This document shows positions 1 to 8,136 of a stretch of 64,000 nucleotides of DNA, one piece after another. The notes below the pieces were generated by a model that saw only the letters and a list, made by a program, of their open reading frames with translations, was not told where the DNA came from and searched no databases. How positions within the stretch are numbered: the stretch's first letter is position 1; each line of letters starts with the position of its first letter. The position numbers were made by a program, and so were the translations under genes. Source of the DNA: Taklimakanibacter albus. Its GTDB lineage: Bacteria; Pseudomonadota; Alphaproteobacteria; Rhizobiales; Aestuariivirgaceae. Location of the stretch: assembly GCF_016595235.1 (NCBI RefSeq), contig NZ_JAENHL010000008.1, positions 354,390 through 418,389 of the forward strand, read 5' to 3'.

Positions 1-437
1 GAAGCACAGCCGGCGGTCGGACCGTAACCGGCGCTTGCGACATGGAGGAATACCGCGCTGCCGGCATAGGGAACGACCGGATCGTCATTCTGGCCGAGCA
101 CGACGACGATGTCATAGAGGTCGTCCTTCCGCCACATCTCCTCATGGCTAGCCGCGAAGGGAAGACGAACCGGGCGGTTGTAGTCGGGATGGTCGGGCGC
201 ATCGCACCAGCCGTCCTTGGGATCGATGACGGCGGTCGCGAACACCGACACCGGTGCCGCGGCAAGCTTGTCGGGACGGTACAACACCTTGCGGATAGGC
301 CAGCAGCCGACCGGGCTGACGCCGTCGCCTTCCCGCTTCTGCCGCTGGATGCCGCCGCGGCCCACCGCCGCGCGCCAGGCCCTGTCGCCATAGCTGGCTT
401 GCCAGCCATCACCGGCACGTTTCACGATCAAGTTCAC
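1..437 (-). CDS. L,D-transpeptidase (YkuD-type) family protein, partial
   Basis: Partial gene; its 3' end lies beyond the left edge. The start is GTG at 437 with an AAGGAG ribosome site six bases upstream; the only nearby ATG is out of frame and runs straight into a stop. About 145 residues are visible. The segment near residue 30 (RGGI..QKREGDG.SPVG) and the segment at the cut end (FLHVASAGYGPTAGC) match the family of short L,D-transpeptidases, whose catalytic Cys is the last one visible. Family members form or edit 3-3 crosslinks in peptidoglycan. No signal peptide is evident at this start. It follows the peptide-transporter ATPase by 11 bases and is probably the last gene of that operon, which hints at a link between peptide uptake and cell-wall turnover. 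The family call is good; the role is inferred. Confidence 0.82.
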   Translation of the reverse strand, partial: MNLIVKRAGDGWQASYGDRAWRAAVGRGGIQRQKREGDGVSPVGCWPIRKVLYRPDKLAAAPVSVFATAVIDPKDGWCDAPDHPDYNRPVRLPFAASHEEMWRKDDLYDIVVVLGQNDDPVVPYAGSAVFLHVASAGYGPTAGCA

Positions 438-448
438 ATTCCTCTCCT

Positions 449-1420
449 TCAGCTTTCAAGCGGGAAATGGCAGCTCACGAGCCGGTCGTCGATCTTGCGC
501 GGCATCGGCTCCTCGGTCCGGCAGATGTCCTTGGCGAAAGGACAGCGGGTGTGGAACCGGCACCCCGAAGGCAGGTTCATCGGGCTCGGAATGTCTCCCA
601 TCAGGATCGGACGCTCACGGCCGCGCTGACGCGGATCAGCGCGGGGAACGGCCGAGATCAGGAACATGGTGTAGGGATGCAGCGGACGGTCGAACAGGTC
701 CTCCGTCAACCCGACCTCGACCAGGCGGCCAAGGAACATCACACCGACACGGTCCGCGAACTGGCGCACCACGCTCAGGTCGTGCGTGATGAAGAAATAA
801 GTCAGCTTCAAGTCGGCCTGCAGATCGGACAGAAGATTCAGGACCTGCGCCTGGATCGAGACGTCCAGCGCCGAAACGGACTCGTCGCAGACGACGAAAT
901 CCGGCTTGTTCGCCAGAGCCCGGGCGATGCCGATGCGCTGGCGCTGGCCGCCGGAAAACTGGTGCGGATAGTTGCGCAGATAGCGGCGGCTGAGGCCGAC
1001 CATATCCAAGAGTTCGGCGCAGCGCTCGCGGATCGCCTCGGCAGACCCAAAGCCGTGCGTGCGCAACGGCTCCGCCAGGATCTGCTCGATCCGCATGCGC
1101 GGGTTGAGTGAGGCATAAGGGTCCTGAAAGACGATCTGCAGCTTCTTGCGCTGCTCGCGCATGGCCCTCTCGTTCAATCGGGACAGGTCTTGTCCGCGGT
1201 ACAGGATCGTCCCGGAGGTGGGCTCGTGCAGCCGCAGCATCACGCGCCCGAGCGTGGTCTTGCCGCAGCCGGACTCGCCCACCAGCGCAAAGGTCTCGCG
1301 CTCGTAGATGTCGAGCGAGACGCCGTCAACGGCGCGCACCACATGACGCCGGCTGAAGAGACCGCCGCCCAGCACATAGTGCTTCGTCAGCTCGCGGGTA
1401 GAAAGCACGACCTCGCTCAT
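449..1420 (-). CDS. peptide ABC transporter ATP-binding protein (DppF/OppF type)
   Basis: ATPase subunit of a dipeptide/oligopeptide importer acting at the inner face of the membrane. Visible motifs: Walker A GESGCGKTT near residue 50, Q-loop FQDPYASLNPR, signature FSGGQRQRIGIARAL near 155, Walker B FVVCDES, and the C-terminal oligopeptide-transporter extension with paired cysteines (CRFHTRCPFA). Its 323 residues are normal for the family. The start ATG overlaps the stop of the preceding ATPase gene by four bases (ATGA), showing translational coupling. It is the fifth gene of a minus-strand operon (binding protein, permease, permease, ATPase, ATPase). The exact peptide substrate cannot be read from the sequence. 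Confidence 0.95.
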   Translation of the reverse strand: MSEVVLSTRELTKHYVLGGGLFSRRHVVRAVDGVSLDIYERETFALVGESGCGKTTLGRVMLRLHEPTSGTILYRGQDLSRLNERAMREQRKKLQIVFQDPYASLNPRMRIEQILAEPLRTHGFGSAEAIRERCAELLDMVGLSRRYLRNYPHQFSGGQRQRIGIARALANKPDFVVCDESVSALDVSIQAQVLNLLSDLQADLKLTYFFITHDLSVVRQFADRVGVMFLGRLVEVGLTEDLFDRPLHPYTMFLISAVPRADPRQRGRERPILMGDIPSPMNLPSGCRFHTRCPFAKDICRTEEPMPRKIDDRLVSCHFPLES

Positions 1421-2433
1421 GACGCGTCCCTCCCGCCAGCCGTCGCTGCTTGCGGCGCGTGCACCCAGCAGCGCGCGAAATGTCCTTCCGCGAGGCCGGC
1501 GAGCGCCGGTTCTTCCTGCCGGCAGACGGAGATGACGTCGCCGCAGCGCGGACTGAAACGGCAGCCCACAGGCAATCTCGCCAGATCGGGCACCCTGCCG
1601 GGGATGCTCGGCATACGGCGCCCGATGCGCTTCTCGGTCGACTTGGGAATGGAGGCGAGCAGCCCACGCGTATAGGGATGCGAGGGACGTTCGAACAGGT
1701 CGAAGACATCGGCCTGCTCGACGATCTGGCCGGCATACATCACATTCACCTCATCGCACATTTCGGCGATGATGCCGAGATCATGGGTAATCATGATGAT
1801 GGATGTTCCGACCCGGTCGCGCAGTTCGCGCATCAAACGCAGGATCTGCGCCTGCGTCGTGACGTCCAGCGCCGTGGTCGGCTCGTCGGCGATCAGAAGC
1901 TTCGGTTCGCAGATCAGCCCCATGGCGATCATCGCGCGCTGGCGCAGGCCGCCCGAAAGCTCATGCGGATAAGCGTCGAGGCGCGCCTTCGGCTCCGGAA
2001 TGCCCACCAGCTCGAACATCTCGAGCACGCGCGCCCGGATCTGCCGACGGGTCAGCCCCTTATGAACCGCCAGCGGCTCTCCGACCTGGTCACCGACCTT
2101 GCGCACCGGATTGAGCGACGTCATCGGCTCCTGGAACACCATGGCTATATCGCGACCCCTGATCCGCCGCAGGCCGTCGGCGCCAAGAGCCGTCAGCTCG
2201 ACACCATCGAGCTCGATGCTCCGGGCGCTGACATGGCTCTGCGGCTTCGGCGTCAAGCCCATGAGCGAGAGCGCCGTCATGCTCTTTCCGGACCCCGACT
2301 CCCCGACCAGGCCGACGATGCGCCCGCGCCCGACATCGAAAGAGACATTGTCGAGGACGCGGACATGCCCCCGGTCGCCGCGGAATTCCGTGCGCAGCTC
2401 GCGAACTCTCAGAACCGTGTCGCCCGTCGCCAT
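1417..2433 (-). CDS. peptide ABC transporter ATP-binding protein (DppD/OppD type)
   Basis: First of the paired ATPases of this peptide importer. Walker A GESGSGKS near residue 44, Q-loop FQEPMTSLNPV, signature LSGGLRQRAMIAMGL, Walker [14 protein letters not shown] and the H-loop ITHDLGIIAEM are all present, followed by the oligo/dipeptide C-terminal domain (CRFSPRC). The 338-residue length is normal. It starts at ATG 2433 three bases after the permease stop, with a GAAGGA ribosome site. It is expected to form a heterodimer with the next gene product beneath the two permeases. Family assignment is secure; substrate is unknown. Confidence 0.95.
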   Translation of the reverse strand: MATGDTVLRVRELRTEFRGDRGHVRVLDNVSFDVGRGRIVGLVGESGSGKSMTALSLMGLTPKPQSHVSARSIELDGVELTALGADGLRRIRGRDIAMVFQEPMTSLNPVRKVGDQVGEPLAVHKGLTRRQIRARVLEMFELVGIPEPKARLDAYPHELSGGLRQRAMIAMGLICEPKLLIADEPTTALDVTTQAQILRLMRELRDRVGTSIIMITHDLGIIAEMCDEVNVMYAGQIVEQADVFDLFERPSHPYTRGLLASIPKSTEKRIGRRMPSIPGRVPDLARLPVGCRFSPRCGDVISVCRQEEPALAGLAEGHFARCWVHAPQAATAGGRDAS

Positions 2434-2436
2434 GGG

Positions 2437-3327
2437 TCAATCCTTCATCGAAGGATCGAGGGCGTCGCGCAGCCCGTCACCGATGAAATTGAAAGCCAGC
2501 ACCGTCAGCAGGATCGCCACGCCCGGCGCGATCGCGACCAATGGCGCCTGGAAGAGATACTCCTTGCCCTTCGCCACCAGAAGGCCCCAGCTCGATCCGG
2601 GCGGCTGCACGCCGACGCCCAGGAAGCTCAGGCTCGACTCCCACATGATCGCGTCGGGGATGGACAGCGAGAAGAGGACGATCAGCGTCGGCACGACATT
2701 GGGAAAAATGTGCCGGAACATGATGGTCGCGCGCGAGGCGCCATTGGCGCGCGCCGCCTCGATGAACTCCTTGCCCTTCAAAGCGAGCGTCTGCGAACGC
2801 ACCACCCGCGCCACGCTGGCCCATCCCACCAGGGCCAGGGCGATGAAGATGTTCAGGAGATTGGCGCCCAGCGTGTACATCACCACCATGGCGAGCAGCA
2901 GCGACGGGAAGGATATCATCATGTCGGCAAGCCGCATCACGACGAAATCGGTCCTGCCGCCCAGATAGCCGCTGAGGATGCCCATGACGGTCCCGATCAT
3001 CAGCGCGATCAGGCTGGGCACGGTGCCGACGACCAGGGAAACGCGCGCGCCATAAAGAATGCGCGTCAGGATATCGCGACCAAAATTGTCCGTACCCAGC
3101 CAATAGGTCGACGAAGCTGGCAGCAATTGCTCGTCGAGCGCCACCCGATACGGATCGTGCGGGCTTATCCAGGGCGCAAAGACCGCGGCCAAGATCAGGG
3201 TCACGACGAAGAACAGCCCCACCATCGCCATCCGGTTCTTGCGGAAGGCGCGAAGGGCGTCGCGCAGGAAGCTGGTCTCCTCGATCACGTCGGGAGCCAG
3301 CGCCGTCATCTCGCTGGTCAGGCTCAT
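2437..3327 (-). CDS. peptide ABC transporter permease (DppC type)
   Basis: Inner-membrane permease of the DppC/OppC kind. It opens with a cytoplasmic N-terminus and a transmembrane segment (residues about 35-55). Then comes the family's N-terminal signature YWLGTDNFGRDILTRI, then about five more membrane segments with the EAARANGASRATIMFRH coupling loop that docks on the ATPases. The length of 296 residues is typical. The start ATG overlaps the previous permease stop by four bases. It would pair with the DppB-type subunit to form the channel. Confidence 0.95.
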   Translation of the reverse strand: MSLTSEMTALAPDVIEETSFLRDALRAFRKNRMAMVGLFFVVTLILAAVFAPWISPHDPYRVALDEQLLPASSTYWLGTDNFGRDILTRILYGARVSLVVGTVPSLIALMIGTVMGILSGYLGGRTDFVVMRLADMMISFPSLLLAMVVMYTLGANLLNIFIALALVGWASVARVVRSQTLALKGKEFIEAARANGASRATIMFRHIFPNVVPTLIVLFSLSIPDAIMWESSLSFLGVGVQPPGSSWGLLVAKGKEYLFQAPLVAIAPGVAILLTVLAFNFIGDGLRDALDPSMKD

Positions 3328-4262
3328 GGCGCGGCCTTTGTCATCTGGGAACGAATCCGGGGATCAAGGACCGAATAGAGCATGTCGGCGATGAGGTTGC
3401 CGAGGATGACGAGCGCCGTGGCGAAGAGCACCGAGCCCTGCAGCAGCGGCATGTCGCGCGACTGGATGGCGCTGACCGAGATGCGCCCGACGCCGGGAAT
3501 GCCGAAGATCGCTTCGGTGATGACCGCGCCGGACAGCAGCGTCGCCACCTGGATCGCCATGATCGTCACCACCGGGATGAGAGCATTCTTCAGCGCATGG
3601 CGTGAGATTACCCCCACCTCGCGCAAGCCCTTGGCGCGGGCGGTGCGGATATAGTCATGGCGCATGACCTCGAGCAGGCTCGAGCGTGTCAGGCGCGCAA
3701 TGACCCCGGCCGAGCTCCAGCCCAGCACCAGGGCCGGCAGGATCAGGTACTGCCAGCCGTAAAAGCCCGAAACCGGCAGCCATCTCAGCTGCATGGCGAA
3801 GACATACTGGAACAGCAGGGCCGACCAGAAGATCGGCATGGAGACGCCGAGCAGCGAGAAGCCCATGAAGAAGTGATCGAGGAAACTGTCACGCCGGACG
3901 GCCGAAAGGATTCCGGCGGGAATGCCGATGATCCAGGACACGCAGGCGGCGCTGGCGGCGAGCATCATCGTGTTTGGAAAGGCGTTCATGATCAGGCTCG
4001 TCACGCTGCGGTTGAGCTTGATCGAGATGCCGAGGTCTCCCTGGACGGCGTCCCAGAGGAAACGAAAGTAGCGGGTGATCAAGGGATCATCGAGATGCAT
4101 CTGCGCGCGGACGCGTTCGATCACCTCGGGGCTGGCATGTTCCTTCATCAGAAGAGCGATCGGATCGCCCGGAACCACGTTCAGCATGACGAACAGGATC
4201 GCCGTAATCCCGATAAGCACAGGAATAGAGATGACGATCCGCCTGATCGCAAACATCAACAT
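3324..4262 (-). CDS. peptide ABC transporter permease (DppB type)
   Basis: Membrane permease of the DppB/OppB family, 312 residues. The N-terminal hydrophobic segment (IRRIVISIPVLIGITAILF) is followed by the family landmark NVVPGDPIALL and by the EAA-type loop (TARAKGLREVGVISRH) near residue 210. About six membrane helices are evident. ATG 4262 is used here; a second in-frame ATG lies two codons downstream and cannot be excluded. It lies 99 bases after the binding-protein stop, a gap containing a GC-rich hairpin, and is coupled to the DppC gene by an ATGA overlap. Confidence 0.95.
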   Translation of the reverse strand: MLMFAIRRIVISIPVLIGITAILFVMLNVVPGDPIALLMKEHASPEVIERVRAQMHLDDPLITRYFRFLWDAVQGDLGISIKLNRSVTSLIMNAFPNTMMLAASAACVSWIIGIPAGILSAVRRDSFLDHFFMGFSLLGVSMPIFWSALLFQYVFAMQLRWLPVSGFYGWQYLILPALVLGWSSAGVIARLTRSSLLEVMRHDYIRTARAKGLREVGVISRHALKNALIPVVTIMAIQVATLLSGAVITEAIFGIPGVGRISVSAIQSRDMPLLQGSVLFATALVILGNLIADMLYSVLDPRIRSQMTKAAP

Positions 4263-4361
4263 CGAGGCAATGCTCCGTCAACGGCGAGAGCCTGGTGCGA
4301 GGCTTTGAAATGCCGGAGGCGGAGCGCAATCCGGCGCCCCGCCCCCGCCAAGTCCCGAACC
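4263..4361 (-). other. intra-operon spacer with GC-rich hairpin
   Basis: This is the spacer between the binding-protein stop and the first permease. Read on the minus strand it contains GCCGGA, a 12-base loop, and TCCGGC, preceded by a run of G and C. No U-run follows, so it is more likely an mRNA-processing or stability element than a full terminator. Such elements commonly keep binding-protein levels above permease levels. This is inferred from layout only. Confidence 0.35.
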
Positions 4362-5945
4362 TTACTCAACCTCGACTTTGTAATAGCTCATATCGCTCCA
4401 ACCATTCCACGGAACGACGAAATTCTTGACGCGCGGCTGCACGACATAGCTGTGATCAAGGCTGAACAGCGGGACCCACGCCGCATCCTTATCGACAATG
4501 CGCGCCGCGAGCTCCTGATAGAGCTTGCAGCGTTCTTCCGGATTGGTCAGGCTGCGCGCCTTCTCCACGCCCGAGAAGACCTCGGGGTCATTGTTGTTAT
4601 AGGCGCGCACCTTGGATCCGGACTCGGAGAAAAACGTATAGAAGAAATTGTCCGGATCATTGAAGTCCGCCGACCAGACCTGCGTGTAGGCGTCGGTTTC
4701 GCCGACCTTGCGGGCGGCGAGAAACGCGGCTTCGTCCGTGGTCACGATATTGGCCTTGAATCCGGCCGCCGCCACCTGCGCCTGGATGATCTGATTCATG
4801 TCCGACCATTTCGCAGACCAGCTGGAAACCTGCTGCAGGTTGATATCGACGCCGTCCGGATAGCCGGCCTCGGCGAGAAGAGCCTTGGCCTTTGCGGGGT
4901 CGTATGCGATCGGAGCCGCCGGCGCATAACACGCCACGCCGCGCGGCAGGACGCCGTCCTCGAGCTTGCCTTTGCCATAGAAATTCTTGTCGAGAATGGT
5001 CTGACGGTCGATGGCCATCTGAAAGGCCTTGCGCACGCGCACATCATCGAACGGCTTCTTCGCCTGGTTGATGTTGTAGTAATAAACGCCGACGCGCGGA
5101 CCCGAGCGCACCAGGTCCTTCCACTTGTCGTTGCCGTAGAAATAGGGCGTCTGCGTCGGCGCATAGTCGAGGTCGAACACGTCGATCTCGTCGGTTTCGA
5201 AGAGAAGGCGCAACGTTTCCGAATCCGCGACCACGCGCACCTGAAGCCGGTCGAGCTTCGGGCGGCCCCGGAAGTAGTTTTCATTGGCCTCCAGCATCTG
5301 GCTCTCGTTCAGCGTATATTCGCGCAGGATGAACGGACCGGTGCCGTTGGTCGTTTCGGGCGTCAGGCCAAACTGGTCGCCCGCCTTTTCCGTGAAAGCG
5401 CGATTGTAGATCGAGGCCTGGGGGCTCGCCAGAAGCGCCAGGAAGGCCGCATAAGGCTGGCCCAGCTTGATCTCGACCGTGTATTTGTCGACCGCCTTGA
5501 GGCCAGAAACGCTTTCGGCTTTTCCGTCCAGCCGTTCCTGCGCGCCTTCGATGAAGGTCAGAATGTCGGTGCCGAGCGCCTTTGTCTTGGGGTTCAGCAT
5601 GCGATCGAACGTGTAGACCACGTCATCGGCGGTCAGTTCGGCGCCGTCGTGAAATTTGACGCCCTGACGCAGATGGAACGTATAGGTCTTGCCGTCGCCG
5701 GATACGTCCCACTTCTCGGCAAGGCCAGACACGAGCGCCGACTGGCCGGGACTGGTCGTTTCGGATTCGATCAGCCGGTCAAAGACGTTGAGCGGAAGCG
5801 TGTAGGAATCCGACGTCATCTGTCCATCGGCGGTTTTCGGATCCTCCGGATAGGAGATCCGCAGCATGTTGTCCGCGAGCGCCGGGGAAATCAGGATCAG
5901 GCTGGTCACTGCGGTGGCCAGCAGAAGTCTTATTTTGTTTGTCAC
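4362..5945 (-). CDS. peptide ABC transporter substrate-binding protein (family 5)
   Basis: Periplasmic binding protein of the SBP_bac_5 (DppA/OppA) family. I place the start at GTG 5945, after GAGGG, because it gives a clean Sec signal peptide (NKIRLLLATAVTSLILISPALA, cut after ALA). An ATG 30 codons upstream would put a charged stretch before the signal. The 527-residue protein shows family landmarks such as FHLRQGVKFHDG (near residue 95) and GTGPFILREY (near 175). It begins the operon of two permeases and two ATPases and is divergent from a LysR regulator. The ligand is presumably a short peptide, but related proteins also bind nickel, heme or opines. Confidence 0.93.
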   Translation of the reverse strand: MTNKIRLLLATAVTSLILISPALADNMLRISYPEDPKTADGQMTSDSYTLPLNVFDRLIESETTSPGQSALVSGLAEKWDVSGDGKTYTFHLRQGVKFHDGAELTADDVVYTFDRMLNPKTKALGTDILTFIEGAQERLDGKAESVSGLKAVDKYTVEIKLGQPYAAFLALLASPQASIYNRAFTEKAGDQFGLTPETTNGTGPFILREYTLNESQMLEANENYFRGRPKLDRLQVRVVADSETLRLLFETDEIDVFDLDYAPTQTPYFYGNDKWKDLVRSGPRVGVYYYNINQAKKPFDDVRVRKAFQMAIDRQTILDKNFYGKGKLEDGVLPRGVACYAPAAPIAYDPAKAKALLAEAGYPDGVDINLQQVSSWSAKWSDMNQIIQAQVAAAGFKANIVTTDEAAFLAARKVGETDAYTQVWSADFNDPDNFFYTFFSESGSKVRAYNNNDPEVFSGVEKARSLTNPEERCKLYQELAARIVDKDAAWVPLFSLDHSYVVQPRVKNFVVPWNGWSDMSYYKVEVE

Positions 5946-6357
5946 GTTACCCTCAATGGTTGTTCTTCTGTTCGACAAGCGACATTGAATGCATTCCTCC
6001 CAGGGGCAGTCGCAGCTCCCCGAAGATCTCTTCACCTCGTCACGACATCGGTCATTCGCCGCCGGAGCCTGGCCTGTTCCAGAGCCGGAAAGCCGTCATG
6101 GCACAATGATAGAAAGGCGCGCCCGGAGTCCGGCGCGATGCCGGCCACGCCCCTGCGCCCGGCGGTGAACGCACCACGGCGGCGGGACAGCCCGTGTTCC
6201 ACGTTGTCCGGAGCGGCAGTGAAGACAGTGGCTTCAGTCATAGGCGCTTCAGGATGTTGCCGTGGTCTCACATTCTCAGATTGCAGCATATTTGTAAAAT
6301 GCTTCGTTTCCGCTTCTTATTCATTTTAGATATATTGGACACCGGGAGGACCGCAAC
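5946..6357. other. divergent intergenic region between peptide operon and LysR gene
   Basis: This stretch of about 410 bases should hold the promoters of both the leftward peptide operon and the rightward LysR gene. A GCAT-N9-ATGC imperfect palindrome at 6286-6302, in a locally AT-rich patch, resembles a LysR-type binding site and lies 56 bases before the LysR start. The middle contains only one weak minus-strand reading frame, described separately. Confidence 0.4.
6032..6241 (-). CDS. small hypothetical ORF, doubtful
   Basis: A 69-codon minus-strand frame starting at ATG 6241 inside the divergent intergenic region. It has no clear ribosome site, no signal peptide, no recognisable domain and an Arg/Ala-rich composition typical of chance frames in GC-rich DNA. 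It points the same way as the peptide operon and ends 87 bases before its first gene, so a leader role is conceivable. I list it only because nothing else occupies the region. Confidence 0.15.
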   Translation of the reverse strand: MTEATVFTAAPDNVEHGLSRRRGAFTAGRRGVAGIAPDSGRAFLSLCHDGFPALEQARLRRRMTDVVTR

Positions 6358-7293
6358 TTGAAATTGAAGCAGCGGCAGATCGACGTCTTCAACGCGGTGA
6401 TGGTCAACAAGAGCATCACGGCCGCGGCGGCGCGGCTCGGCAGCTCGCAACCCACGCTCAGCCGAGAGATCCGCGAGATCGAGCAACTCATCGGCTTTGA
6501 CCTGTTTCTGCGCTTCGGCAAGCGACTCACCCCGACGGACCAGGCAATCCTGCTGCACGAAGTGGTACTGCGCTCCTTCGTCGGCCTGGACGAGATCAAC
6601 CGGGCGGCCTCGGCCATACGCACCAACAACGCGGCAAATTTTCGGATTGCCAGCATCCCCGCTTATGCGGAATCGATCATTCCGCGCGCGATCCAGCATT
6701 TTCTCGCGACGCAGCCTGCCGTCCACTTCTCGATCCATTCGCATGAAGAACCCTCGCTGCGCCACGAGATGACCATGCAGGTCTTCGACCTGGGCCTGGC
6801 CGAAAATCTGTTCGGGCATGAAGGCGCGACGACGGAGACGATTTTGGTCGGTGATATGGTCTGCATATTGCCCCGCGATCATCCGCTCGCCGGTCAGAAG
6901 AAGCTGGCGCCCGAGGATTTCGACGGGCAGCCTTTCATCTATTTCGGCCAGAACGATCCTTACCGGCACAAGCTGGATGACGTCTTCGCCGCCGCCGGCG
7001 TCACCCGGAACTACGCGGCGGAGACCACAACCGCCGCAAGTGTCTGCGCAATGGTCGCGGCCGGCGTCGGCATGTCGGTGATCAATCCCCTCACGGCCGC
7101 AAGCTATGGCGGGCATAGCGTGACCTTCCGCCCCCTGACGGTCTCCGTGCCTTATCTTCTGTCGGTCTGGCGCCCGACCCGCAGCACGAGGTCCATGCAA
7201 GCCGGTCTGTTCATCGAGGCCTTGCATCAGGTGGCGAAGGATATGGCGGAGGGGCTCAAGCGCGCCTTGAACCATGCCGGGCCTAAACCCTAG
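6358..7293 (+). CDS. LysR-family transcriptional regulator
   Basis: LysR-type regulator, 311 residues. The N-terminal helix-turn-helix (residues about 5-62) reads RQIDVFNAVMVNKSITAAAA then SQPTLSREIREIEQLIG, the family's classic layout. A LysR substrate-binding domain follows (about 90-300). The start is TTG 6358 with GGGAGG eight bases upstream. It is divergent from the peptide ABC operon, the usual position for a regulator of that operon with an imported peptide or derivative as co-inducer. The regulator family is clear; the target is inferred from position. Confidence 0.93.
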   Translation: MKLKQRQIDVFNAVMVNKSITAAAARLGSSQPTLSREIREIEQLIGFDLFLRFGKRLTPTDQAILLHEVVLRSFVGLDEINRAASAIRTNNAANFRIASIPAYAESIIPRAIQHFLATQPAVHFSIHSHEEPSLRHEMTMQVFDLGLAENLFGHEGATTETILVGDMVCILPRDHPLAGQKKLAPEDFDGQPFIYFGQNDPYRHKLDDVFAAAGVTRNYAAETTTAASVCAMVAAGVGMSVINPLTAASYGGHSVTFRPLTVSVPYLLSVWRPTRSTRSMQAGLFIEALHQVAKDMAEGLKRALNHAGPKP

Positions 7294-7310
7294 AGCGCTT
7301 CCCGTCAAAG

Positions 7311-7328
7311 TTGCCCGACTTCGGGCAA
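7311..7328. terminator. bidirectional terminator-like hairpin
   Basis: TTGCCCG-ACTT-CGGGCAA is a perfect seven-base-pair stem with a four-base loop, located between the convergent ends of the LysR gene and the RidA gene. The sequence just before it (TAGAGCGCTTCC) resembles the arm of the palindromic element at 29771-29828. There is no long U-run on either strand. Confidence 0.5.
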
Positions 7329-7377
7329 CGGTTGAAAATCGTCCGAAAATATCGGGGTGAGGCGTGAGCTGGCGACG

Positions 7378-7788
7378 TTAGCTTCTGACGGCCTCGTCAA
7401 TGACCGCTATCGCGTCGACCTCTATGAGGTAACCTGGGGACATTATCGCTACACCGACCACCACATTCGCGGGTTTGTGATCGCCAAACAGCGAAATCTG
7501 CGCTGCCTCGATGATCGGAACGTGCTCATCGCGCTTATAATCGACAATGTAGATCGTGATCTTGCAAACTTGCTCAGGCCGGGCACCTGCCGCACGGAGC
7601 GCCCGGCCGAGATTGCCGAATGCCAGGCGCGCTTGCGTCGCAAAATCACCATGTCCGACGAGCTTGCCATGTATGTCTTCGGGCTGCTGACCCGAGACGA
7701 ATACCAGCTTGGATCCCGTCGCGATGACAACTTGTGTGTACATCTCCGGAATTGGCAGTTCATCCGGGTTGATGAATTGGAGCGGCAT
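7378..7788 (-). CDS. RidA/YjgF family protein
   Basis: A 136-residue protein of the RidA (YjgF/YER057c/UK114) family, small cytoplasmic trimers. The best known members hydrolyse reactive enamine/imine intermediates released by PLP enzymes; others act in specific catabolic steps. Family features: FVSGQQPEDIHG near residue 30 and the C-terminal VDAIAVID with its conserved acidic residue. ATG 7788 is chosen because AGGAG lies eight bases upstream; an ATG at 7824 has no ribosome site. The canonical Arg of the active RidA subgroup (R-x-C/V near residue 105) is not evident, so this may belong to another RidA subfamily. It is convergent with the LysR gene. Confidence 0.85.
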   Translation of the reverse strand: MPLQFINPDELPIPEMYTQVVIATGSKLVFVSGQQPEDIHGKLVGHGDFATQARLAFGNLGRALRAAGARPEQVCKITIYIVDYKRDEHVPIIEAAQISLFGDHKPANVVVGVAIMSPGYLIEVDAIAVIDEAVRS

Positions 7789-8136
7789 TAAATAATCTCC
7801 TACTTCGTTCGACTGAAGCGACATTGGTAATCACCGCGCCGGCGATCATCGAGGATGCGACGAGACTCCGCATCGAAACCACCTGCGGAGCGTTTTAGCC
7901 CGCCTGCCCTTCCCCTCTCAATTGGAAAACGCGGGAATTGGCGGGAAAGCTGATCTATGGTCTGATCAATTGTCATGCCAATCCCAAAGGCGTGAACCGG
8001 CTTCTCTTGCCCGCCCTGTTGGGAGTCGGCGCCCCGATCCCCTCAACTCGCCCCGGCGTGACCAGCCAAAGCCAGCCATTTTGAAGGCGCGACTTGAAAT
8101 GTTGAGCCGCATTCGGATTTCGTGGGATAACAAAGC
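7789..8136. other. intergenic region, divergent promoters presumed
   Basis: About 350 bases between the RidA start and the flavoprotein start, which point away from each other. I see no convincing gene, RNA or repeat in it. A TGATCAATTGTCA stretch near 7965-7977 is AT-rich and partly palindromic and could be a regulator site, but I cannot assign it. Confidence 0.3.

Noticed and set aside
1450-3378. 642-codon plus-strand open frame opposite the ATPase and permease genes
   Set aside because: Shadow frame of clear ABC genes; composition dominated by Arg, His, Asp and Gln with no domain.
3657-6329. 890-codon open frame on the plus strand opposite the peptide operon
   Set aside because: It lies antisense to the permease and binding-protein genes, has no homologous look, is rich in Arg/His/Asp as chance frames are in GC-rich DNA, and lacks a ribosome site.
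7357-7791. 144-codon plus-strand frame opposite the RidA gene
   Set aside because: Mirror of a clear RidA protein; no ribosome site and no homologous look.
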